From contig NZ_UGYM01000002.1 of NCBI RefSeq assembly GCF_900456975.1, positions 4,154,001 to 4,218,000 of the forward strand: a stretch of DNA of 64,000 nucleotides, written 5' to 3'. The DNA is from Shewanella baltica (lineage in GTDB: Bacteria > Pseudomonadota > Gammaproteobacteria > Enterobacterales > Shewanellaceae). Position 1 is the stretch's first letter. The number at the start of each line of letters is the position of its first letter. A program made the position numbers and the translations under genes. The notes under the pieces are model-generated. The model saw only the letters and a program-made list of their open reading frames with translations. It ran no database searches and was not told where the DNA came from. This document shows, one piece after another, positions 53,861-61,354 of this stretch.

Positions 53861-55006
53861 CTAACCCACTTCAGCCAACAATCTCGCTCTGCGCTTAATA
53901 CCCAAGATCGCTAAGCCAAAAAAGACGGCAAATAAGCCCCAGAGTTGTAGCCACTTGGGCATCACACTTGCCCAACTTGCGCCCATTTGATTGAGTTCTA
54001 GCATGCCCATAATTGCGGGTACGGCAGGAATAAACTGCGAACCTAATACTAACGGTTCGGGGATCAGTGCTATCGGCCAGACAAAACCTGACACGAATAG
54101 AATCGGCATTGAAATCAACAACAATACTTGGGTCGGTAAATCGCGGCGGGTAAACAAAGTGCTCATGGCGACCCCAGCGGCGGCGGTAGCCAATAAAAAA
54201 GGCAACAACCATAACGCGACAACACCCAGACTTGCCTGAATGCTGACGTGATACCAGTGATAACAATAGCCGACGTAAAAACTAGTAAAGAAGAGATAAA
54301 TCAATATGAAGGCGAGTATTCGCCCACATAAAAGTTGTACGGGCGAGACCTGCTGCCAATAGCCTTTCTGGCGCCATTGCCCTGCCCCTAAAATACCTGT
54401 GCCTATGAGCAAGGTTTGATGCAAGATCAGCAAAAATAGTCCAGGTACTACATAGGGCGTATAACCTAGGCTTGGGTTAAAGGCAGGCACGCTATTGAGG
54501 TGAATCGAGTTGACACTCTGCTCAGCCTGTTTAGGGTTTGTGCCTTGGGCCAACATGCCAATCAATTGCACTTGCTTGCCCGCGTCCATACCCGCGCTCA
54601 CTAAGCCTTCGACAACCGCGGAGTAAATCAGGAAATAACTGGCGTCACCGCCATAACTTAACGTCACTCCCTTACCCAGCATTAAGTCGCGGCGGAAACC
54701 TTCTGGGATCACCAGTAAGCCGTGGGCCTTGCGCGTCTCAATAAAACGCTTCGCCTCGGTAATCGAACCCACTTGGCCTATGACTTGGATTTTTGCACTG
54801 GCGTCAGCATGGCGGATCAACTGGCGGCTTAGGGAGGAATGATCTAAATCTACCACGATCAGTTGTTGCTCGGTCGGCACTTGGTTCAGATAAGGTAAAG
54901 GATATAAAATCGAATAAAACAGCACACCACCAAACAAGGTCACTGCGATCGCTTTATCGCTAATAATGGCCTTAAGTTCAGTTAATATCAGTCGCCACAT
55001 ATTCAT
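53861..55006 (-). CDS. ABC-2-type permease subunit (second of pair)
   Basis: A 381-residue ABC-2 membrane protein. A first hydrophobic segment (about 17-35) precedes a large extracytoplasmic domain (about 36-165), followed by five or six helices and a C-terminal RRRARLLAEVG tail. It resembles YhhJ/YbhR-type permeases. It starts one base after the stop of the preceding permease gene, with GGGG upstream. No ATP-binding subunit gene is present in the operon. It probably exports drugs or hydrophobic compounds together with the HlyD and TolC proteins encoded upstream. Confidence 0.82.
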   Translation of the reverse strand: MNMWRLILTELKAIISDKAIAVTLFGGVLFYSILYPLPYLNQVPTEQQLIVVDLDHSSLSRQLIRHADASAKIQVIGQVGSITEAKRFIETRKAHGLLVIPEGFRRDLMLGKGVTLSYGGDASYFLIYSAVVEGLVSAGMDAGKQVQLIGMLAQGTNPKQAEQSVNSIHLNSVPAFNPSLGYTPYVVPGLFLLILHQTLLIGTGILGAGQWRQKGYWQQVSPVQLLCGRILAFILIYLFFTSFYVGYCYHWYHVSIQASLGVVALWLLPFLLATAAAGVAMSTLFTRRDLPTQVLLLISMPILFVSGFVWPIALIPEPLVLGSQFIPAVPAIMGMLELNQMGASWASVMPKWLQLWGLFAVFFGLAILGIKRRARLLAEVG

Positions 55007-55007
55007 C

Positions 55008-56300
55008 CTATTGCCCCTTCGCAGGTAAGGCTGCGTCCGAGTCATATGCAGTCACGATAGTATTGGCGGTGATCGTGATGGGCAGTAATTTACGCGATAA
55101 CAAATATATCAAAGGCAGCAAACAGATAAAGCCCCAATAACCGCTGAGTTGGTTCGCCACATTCGGCCAATCGGCGCCATAACTGACGATACTCACATGG
55201 GATTCAATATAGTGGCTCGACGGCATTATCAATCGCCACCACTGCGCCAATTGCGGCATATCATGGGTGGGGAAAGTGATCCCCATAAAGGCAAAAGCGG
55301 GCGCAAATAAGGCTGTGCAAAAACTGATAACCCGCGCACTGTCACGCATTACCACAAAGATTAATAACACCACACTCCAGACCGCCAGCAACATCACTAA
55401 TTGCGCTAACAGCAATAGGGCTAAACTGCCCGCCATCGGCAGCGCGAGATACAAGTACAGCCAAGCTAAAATAAAGCCGCCCTGCAGCATCAATATCGGC
55501 GTAAGCAACACTAATTTCGCCAGCACCTTAGGCCAAAAATGCTCGGTTAAGGTATTCGATATGCCATTGACCTGAGTCATGGGCGCGAGATGCAGCTCTC
55601 GATTTAAGCTGTTGGCCATGACCAACATAGATAATAACTGCCACAGCGCCACGAGCACTGGCGGCACTAAGAAGCCTATATAGTTGTTATTTCGATTAAA
55701 CAAAGCCGTTGTCTGGCTTTTGATTGGGCTTAAATTGACTGCCACTTGGGATTTAGGCGTGCCGTTGGCGAGCTGTTTTAAGCCCGCAACTTGCAACAAA
55801 CCATCACCCAGACTCAACTGAATTTGGCTTGAGAGTAACTTACCCACCAGCAAAAATTGACTGTTGTAGCGCACATCTATGGTGGGCTTGTGGCCAGTGA
55901 GCAAATCTTTTTTCATATCATAGGGAAAGACCACGATAGCGTAGACTTTCGCCTGCTGCATCGCCGACACGGCCGCGGCTAAATCGGTGAAGTTTTGTGG
56001 CTCAGTCACAGGATTAGCCTTCAGCTGACGGGTCAGCATACGGCTTAATTGACTGTGGTCTTGATCGACAATCGCCACTGGCAGTTGTCTCGGTAAGCCT
56101 GCACTGAATAGCCACCACAGGCAGAAAATCCCGATCAGCGGAATATAACTGATCAGCGCCAACTGCCAAGGATCGCGCCACAGCGCACTGAGCTCACGGC
56201 GAATTAACGCGATGAGCAAGGCCATAAAGCTTCTGCTCGATGGCTGTGATTCACTCTTAGTCTTGTCGACCGTATTGGCGTTGGGCGTGCGTTCAGTCAC
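55008..56300 (-). CDS. ABC-2-type permease subunit (first of pair)
   Basis: A 430-residue permease with the same plan as its downstream neighbour: helix 1 (about 43-62), an extracytoplasmic domain (about 63-215, including VAIVDQDHSQLSRMLTRQL), then the ABC-2 helices and an SSHYIESHVSIVSYGADW loop. The start is a GTG with weak signals; a Met about 25 residues further in is an alternative. It follows the HlyD gene by five bases. The two permeases probably form a heterodimer and need an ATPase from elsewhere. Confidence 0.82.
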   Translation of the reverse strand: MTERTPNANTVDKTKSESQPSSRSFMALLIALIRRELSALWRDPWQLALISYIPLIGIFCLWWLFSAGLPRQLPVAIVDQDHSQLSRMLTRQLKANPVTEPQNFTDLAAAVSAMQQAKVYAIVVFPYDMKKDLLTGHKPTIDVRYNSQFLLVGKLLSSQIQLSLGDGLLQVAGLKQLANGTPKSQVAVNLSPIKSQTTALFNRNNNYIGFLVPPVLVALWQLLSMLVMANSLNRELHLAPMTQVNGISNTLTEHFWPKVLAKLVLLTPILMLQGGFILAWLYLYLALPMAGSLALLLLAQLVMLLAVWSVVLLIFVVMRDSARVISFCTALFAPAFAFMGITFPTHDMPQLAQWWRLIMPSSHYIESHVSIVSYGADWPNVANQLSGYWGFICLLPLIYLLSRKLLPITITANTIVTAYDSDAALPAKGQ

Positions 56301-56305
56301 GGCTT

Positions 56306-57280
56306 TTACTCACTGCGCAGCAGCACAGACATGCCGACACGCAGATCGGCAATCGGCTGGCTTGGACGCAATTCCATCTCGAAAGTGCGCATATCAAAAT
56401 CGTGGCCGCTTTCGGTCGAGCGCCAGGTGGCAAAATCGCCCATGACGCTGATATGGGACACAGTAAATTCCACATCTTGCCCGAGCGCTGGAATATTCAG
56501 CTGAACTTTTTGGCCTTGCTTGAAGCGCTTAAGTTGATCTTCGCGCACTTGGAACACGGCCCATGAATCCTGCATGTCAATCAGGCTCACAATCGGAAAA
56601 CCGCTCGGCGCTAATTCACCTGCCTGCAATAGCACGTCGCTGATTTCACCCGATTTAGGCGCGCGCATTTGGCTATCTTGCATAATGGCGTTAACTTCTT
56701 TTACCGCGCCTTCGGCCATACGGGCGTTCCCGGCGGCAGCGGCTTTGGTTTCGACCCGCGCGCCTTCTTGTGCCATTTGATACATGGCTAATGCGGCTTG
56801 CTCTGTGTATTTCGCCGCTTGCCATTGGGTAAAGGCTTCATCGCGTTTTTGTCTCGCGGCCACACCTTCGTTGAAGAGATTTTCGACGCGAGTATAAGTA
56901 GTTTTAGCCAGCGTTGCCGCTGCCTGTGCCTTGAGCCATTGCTCTTTGGCCGCCATCACTTCTTGGCTACGGGCACCGTTGTTAGCTTCAAGCTGCATCG
57001 CTTTAGCGGCATCGCGGCCACCTTCGGCTTGCATCAACTTAGCATCCAACTCAGGGCTGTTGATGGCGAACAGCAAATCCCCTTCGGCCACACTGTCACC
57101 ACGGCGCACCAGCACTTGCTCGACGCGGCCTGGCACCTTAGAGGAGACATTGTATTCGCGGGCTTCAATCTGGCCCTGCAACAGGCTCGGCTGCGGACTG
57201 TAAGCCAGCTTGAGGCCATAGGCCAAGATAAGGCCTAATGCGACCAACGCCACAAGGGCAAGTATTCTGTTAGCGCGCAT
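56306..57280 (-). CDS. HlyD-family efflux adaptor
   Basis: A 324-residue membrane-fusion protein: N-terminal anchor (about 6-25), biotinyl-lipoyl domain (QIEAREYNVSSKVPGRVEQVLVRRGDSVAEGDLLFAI), coiled-coil hairpin (about 75-190) and barrel domain (GEISDVLLQAGELAPSGFPIVSLID). It bridges the inner-membrane ABC-2 permeases to the TolC-type channel. The start overlaps the tolC-type stop by 11 bases, so the genes are cotranscribed and probably coupled. Confidence 0.88.
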   Translation of the reverse strand: MRANRILALVALVALGLILAYGLKLAYSPQPSLLQGQIEAREYNVSSKVPGRVEQVLVRRGDSVAEGDLLFAINSPELDAKLMQAEGGRDAAKAMQLEANNGARSQEVMAAKEQWLKAQAAATLAKTTYTRVENLFNEGVAARQKRDEAFTQWQAAKYTEQAALAMYQMAQEGARVETKAAAAGNARMAEGAVKEVNAIMQDSQMRAPKSGEISDVLLQAGELAPSGFPIVSLIDMQDSWAVFQVREDQLKRFKQGQKVQLNIPALGQDVEFTVSHISVMGDFATWRSTESGHDFDMRTFEMELRPSQPIADLRVGMSVLLRSE

Positions 57281-58691
57281 TGTTTGTCTCCTGCACTTGG
57301 GTAAGGGCTATGGTACGACCGATAAATTCATCTAATTGACCACTGATGGCCATTAATCTGGCATAGGCTTGCACATAACGATAACGGGCGGCCAGTTGTT
57401 GAGTTTTAACTGCGCTGAGTTTCAGCTCGGCATCGACTCTGTCGATAGAAGTTGAAAGCCCTTGATTAAAGGCGATTTCCCGCAGGCGCAGGTTTTCGGT
57501 GGCGAGTTCGAGTGAGGTATCGAGCGCCGTCACTTCTTCTTCGGCCTGTAATAATTGGCGATAGCTTTGGTCCAGTAACAGACTCAAATCTTGCCGCGTT
57601 TGTGCCTTGGTATAACGGGCCTGCAAAAGTGCACTCTTGGCGGCCTCGACCTTACCACTGCGACCGTCGCGGCTGAGAATGGGCACTTTAACGCCGACAC
57701 CGACCATCCAATCAGGCTCTACCTGAGAAAACAGGCTGTCGTCTTCGTAAAGTGTGTAATTACCAAAGAGGAATACTGTGGGGTAATACTTGCCCTGTTC
57801 TAATGAAACCAAGCCATTGGCCTGCGCTTCCTTCGCTTCGAGCAATTTAAGCGCTGGATGTTGGCTCAGCGTCACTTGGGTGAGCTGGCCTAAAGACGGC
57901 GCATGCGGCAGGACAAATAAAGGTGACTCAGTACCGACATCGCTTTGCTGCAACATGCGCGACAGAGCAATAACTGCCATTTCGTGTTGACGGCGAGCGC
58001 TGCCTAAATTGACTTTGGCATTGTCTAAGGCGACCTGCGCATTGAGGCGTTCAACCTTAGCGATTTGACCTTCTCGCTCTAATGCTAGCGCATGGTCGAC
58101 ATGCTTAGTTAAAGAGCCGACAAGATCGGTTTGGGTGTTCACCAATGCCAGCGTGACATCGACAGCGTAATATCTGTCTACCAGCAGGGTAAATAAATCA
58201 CGGGTGGCGAGCTGTAACTCTTGTTGCTTCTCAGCCACCATAGCCGCGTGTATACCTTGGGCTGCGGTGATCTGCCCGCCCGTATAAATCGGCCACATGG
58301 CTTGTAAGCTCGCGCGGAAGATATCTTGCTCGGTAAAAGGCGTGACAAACATTGACCCCGGAATGCTCGCCAGAGCACCGCCAAGGGCGGGTGGTAACGT
58401 CGCGGGATCAAGGGAGGCTAAGGGATTGAGATCCCGAAGATCCAGTTCAATCGGTTTTTCGAGGTGGGTATAACTGCCATTAAGGCTCAAGGAGGGCAGA
58501 TTTAAGCTCTCGCCCGCCTCTTCTTCACCTTTAGCGCGATTAACTTCCTGGGATTGCGCTTGCAACTTATCGCTCACCTTCAGCACTTGTTGCCAAGCGT
58601 CGGTGAAGCTCGTGGGCTGGGCATGGCCAGCCAAAGGCAATAAACAAGGCAAGGGCAGTAAACACAGCCAAGCCACACGTGATAGTTTCAT
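57270..58691 (-). CDS. TolC-family outer-membrane efflux protein
   Basis: A 473-residue outer-membrane factor. A signal peptide (ends AGHAQ) is followed by two repeated coiled-coil/barrel halves. LEREGQIAKVERLNAQVALDNAKVNLGSA and NQGLSTSIDRVDAELKLSAVKTQQLAA are the matching helical segments. It forms the trimeric exit duct of the efflux system. First gene of a four-gene operon (tolC-hlyD-ABC2-ABC2). The start at 58691 has AGAGGTG upstream; a 14-bp palindrome (58702-58715) sits just before it. Confidence 0.88.
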   Translation of the reverse strand: MKLSRVAWLCLLPLPCLLPLAGHAQPTSFTDAWQQVLKVSDKLQAQSQEVNRAKGEEEAGESLNLPSLSLNGSYTHLEKPIELDLRDLNPLASLDPATLPPALGGALASIPGSMFVTPFTEQDIFRASLQAMWPIYTGGQITAAQGIHAAMVAEKQQELQLATRDLFTLLVDRYYAVDVTLALVNTQTDLVGSLTKHVDHALALEREGQIAKVERLNAQVALDNAKVNLGSARRQHEMAVIALSRMLQQSDVGTESPLFVLPHAPSLGQLTQVTLSQHPALKLLEAKEAQANGLVSLEQGKYYPTVFLFGNYTLYEDDSLFSQVEPDWMVGVGVKVPILSRDGRSGKVEAAKSALLQARYTKAQTRQDLSLLLDQSYRQLLQAEEEVTALDTSLELATENLRLREIAFNQGLSTSIDRVDAELKLSAVKTQQLAARYRYVQAYARLMAISGQLDEFIGRTIALTQVQETNNAR

Positions 58692-58701
58692 TAACACCTC
58701 T

Positions 58702-58715
58702 AGAGTAGTTACTCT
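58702..58715. promoter_or_regulatory. palindrome before the efflux operon, possible operator
   Basis: AGAGTAGTTACTCT has 6-bp arms (AGAGTA/TACTCT) around two central bases, 10-25 bases before the tolC-type start. No regulator gene is adjacent, so its binder is unknown. Confidence 0.35.
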
Positions 58716-58961
58716 AATTTCCTTTGCGAATGATAACATCCATCATGGTAAGCGGCTAGAAGGACGATCACAGAGGATCGAACCTAGTACTCTTCGACCG
58801 AGCGACTAAGGCGATTTATCTCAGTTTTGCTCCTTGGCGCTCAACATGCTCATGCACTTGAAAATAAGCATGAGCTACATTTCAATATGAGCCTAAAGCC
58901 GAACAAAGCTTTGCCAGTTACCACGCTTATCGCCATCGCGCATCTACAAGCTCAACAAATA

Positions 58962-60410
58962 CTAAGCCGTACCACCCACAGTTAAGCGATCTAACTTCAA
59001 GGTGGGTTGGCCTACGCCTACAGGGACACTTTGACCGTCTTTACCGCAAACGCCAACACCTTGATCTAAAGCCATATCGTTACCGACCATAGAAATCTGG
59101 CTCATAGCCTCAGGGCCGTTACCGATTAAAGTGGCGCCCTTAATGGCTTGTGTGACTTCACCATTTTCAATCAAATAGGCTTCGGATGCGGAGAACACAA
59201 ACTTACCCGAAGTGATATCCACTTGGCCACCGCCAAAGTTCGGGGCGTAAATGCCCTTCTTCACTGACTTAATGATCTCGCTTGGATCCGACTCACCCGC
59301 CGTCATATAGGTGTTAGTCATACGTGGCATAGGTAAATGCGCGTAAGATTCGCGACGACCATTACCCGTTGGCGCAACGCCCATCAAACGAGCATTGAGT
59401 TTGTCTTGGATGTAACCCTTTAAAATACCGTCTTCAATCAATACGGTTCTTTGGGTCGGAACACCTTCATCGTCAATGCTGAGTGAACCGCGACGATTAG
59501 GCAAGGTGCCATCATCGACCACAGTCACTAACTTAGAGGCGACTAACTGACCCATCTTACCGCTGAAAGCACTGCTGCCCTTACGGTTAAAGTCGCCCTC
59601 TAAACCATGTCCAACTGCTTCATGGAGTAATACGCCCGGCCAGCCATTGCCTAACACCACTGGCATTTCGCCCGCTGGTGCATCGATAGCATTAAGATTG
59701 ACCTGCGCTTGGCGCACAGCTTCGCGGGCAAAGGCAAAACACATAGGTAAACCTGTGTCATCGCTTGCCATTAATACGCCGTAATCATGACGACCACCGC
59801 CACCGGCGCCGCCACGTTCACGTTTACCGTTTTCTTCTAAGATCACGCTACAGTTAAAGCGCACTAAAGGACGAATATCGGCCGCTAAAGTGCCATCGCT
59901 GGCAGCGATAAGGATTTCTTCGTGTACGCCTGCAAGGCTAACAACGACTTGAATAATGCGGCTATCTAAACTGCGAATAAAAGCATCGGCTTCTTTCAGC
60001 AGATTGATTTTTTTGACTTCTTCCATCGCCGCAATCGGATCTAAGCTGTCGTATAACGCCAAGGCTTTTTGACGTTTAAAGGCTTGAACCTGAGTTTGCT
60101 CACCGGCACTGGCTATGCCACGGGCGGCCTGAGCGGCAGCGCTTAGGGCTGCTGGCGTAATATCATCGGCATAGGCGAAACCGGTTTTTTCACCGCTGAT
60201 TGCACGCACGCCCACACCGCGTTCGATATGGAAACTACCGTCTTTAATGATGCCGTCTTCCAGCACCCAAGACTCGTGGCGACTACCTTGAAAATAGAGA
60301 TCGGAATAATCGATTTTGTGCTGATGTATGGTGTTTAGATAGGTTTGCAGACCCTCTAACGCTAACCCATTCTTCAATAAACTTTGCTCTACTTGTGCTA
60401 AAAATGGCAT
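58962..60410 (-). CDS. tldD: metalloprotease TldD
   Basis: A 482-residue zinc protease, the catalytic partner of PmbA/TldE. The zinc motif HEAVGH lies at residues 263-268. [34 protein letters not shown] and the C-terminal [21 protein letters not shown] are conserved, with the additional zinc Cys in [10 protein letters not shown]. It degrades unfolded peptides in a barrel formed with PmbA. The gene lies between yhdP/nitrilase and the efflux operon, all on the minus strand. Confidence 0.95.
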   Translation of the reverse strand: MPFLAQVEQSLLKNGLALEGLQTYLNTIHQHKIDYSDLYFQGSRHESWVLEDGIIKDGSFHIERGVGVRAISGEKTGFAYADDITPAALSAAAQAARGIASAGEQTQVQAFKRQKALALYDSLDPIAAMEEVKKINLLKEADAFIRSLDSRIIQVVVSLAGVHEEILIAASDGTLAADIRPLVRFNCSVILEENGKRERGGAGGGGRHDYGVLMASDDTGLPMCFAFAREAVRQAQVNLNAIDAPAGEMPVVLGNGWPGVLLHEAVGHGLEGDFNRKGSSAFSGKMGQLVASKLVTVVDDGTLPNRRGSLSIDDEGVPTQRTVLIEDGILKGYIQDKLNARLMGVAPTGNGRRESYAHLPMPRMTNTYMTAGESDPSEIIKSVKKGIYAPNFGGGQVDITSGKFVFSASEAYLIENGEVTQAIKGATLIGNGPEAMSQISMVGNDMALDQGVGVCGKDGQSVPVGVGQPTLKLDRLTVGGTA

Positions 60411-60523
60411 CTATGCTCTCTTTGACCCCAAGGGATCTTGATATTCTGAGTGTAAATTCGCTGTACTAATTCTGTACGTAAATCGCTGTCTAATTCGGTA
60501 TTGCCGCTCGCCAGTGCGGGCGG

Positions 60524-61354
60524 TTATTTCAAGCTTGGCTCAAGGAAACGATTATGCTGCATCACGGGCATTTTACGGCGAATACTGTGCAGTTCGGTTA
60601 AATCGACCTCAGCCTGCACCCAACCCGTACCCGTTTTACGTTCAGCCAAAATATTGCCCCAAGGACCGACTATCATGCTCTGCCCCCAAGTTTCACGACT
60701 GCCTTCGTTATGCTGTCCCCACTGAGCTGCAGCAAGAATAACGCATTGGGTTTCAATGGCTCTTGCCTGTAGCAATACTTGCCAATGGGCTTCACCGGTC
60801 ACTTTGGTAAAGGCCGACGGCAAGGTAATGATCTCGGCCCCCGCAAGACGCATCGCCCTAAATAAGTCGGGAAAGCGTAAATCATAACAGATGGCTAGGC
60901 CAATTTTGCCAAAAGGTGTATCGATAACGCTAATGTGATCACCGGGGCAGAAGGTTTCGCTCTCGCGATATTGCTTTGTACCATCGGCAACATCCACATC
61001 AAAGAGATGCAGCTTATCGTAATGCCCTAAAGTATCACCTTTATCATCAAACAGATAACTGCGGCTATAGACACGGCCATCCTCAGCCAGCGCCGGAATA
61101 GTACCTGCCACCATAAATACCTGATATTTGGCGGCCAGTGCACTTAACGCCGATTTGAGCGGACTCTGATGAGCATCACCCGCATAGGCGAGTTGCTGAC
61201 TTTCGTGGCCACCAAACAGTAAACTGCATTCGGGCAACACGACTAAATGGGGCACATCGGCATCCCGTTTGAGTTCGTTAAGCTGCGATTCGATAAACAG
61301 CAGATTGGCGCTGACGTCGCGACTGCTCTGACATTGCAACAGGCTGATGTGCAT
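60524..61354 (-). CDS. carbon-nitrogen hydrolase (Nit1/deaminated glutathione amidase-like)
   Basis: A 276-residue nitrilase-superfamily enzyme with the catalytic triad Glu42 (VLPEC), Lys113 (YDKLHLFD) and Cys155 (GLAICYDLRFPDLFR). The KLHLFDVD and CYDLRFP patterns match the Nit1 branch, whose known role is hydrolysing deaminated glutathione, a repair reaction. The ATG follows AGGGAG by six bases, and the first 77 bases overlap the end of the yhdP-type gene, implying coupled expression. Also compatible with other omega-amidase activities. Confidence 0.9.
   Translation of the reverse strand: MHISLLQCQSSRDVSANLLFIESQLNELKRDADVPHLVVLPECSLLFGGHESQQLAYAGDAHQSPLKSALSALAAKYQVFMVAGTIPALAEDGRVYSRSYLFDDKGDTLGHYDKLHLFDVDVADGTKQYRESETFCPGDHISVIDTPFGKIGLAICYDLRFPDLFRAMRLAGAEIITLPSAFTKVTGEAHWQVLLQARAIETQCVILAAAQWGQHNEGSRETWGQSMIVGPWGNILAERKTGTGWVQAEVDLTELHSIRRKMPVMQHNRFLEPSLK

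Noticed and set aside
58745..58815. GGTTCGATCC-like stretch on the minus strand, possible tRNA
   Set aside because: The bases around the TTCGATC do not form a T stem, and no other tRNA arm folds nearby.
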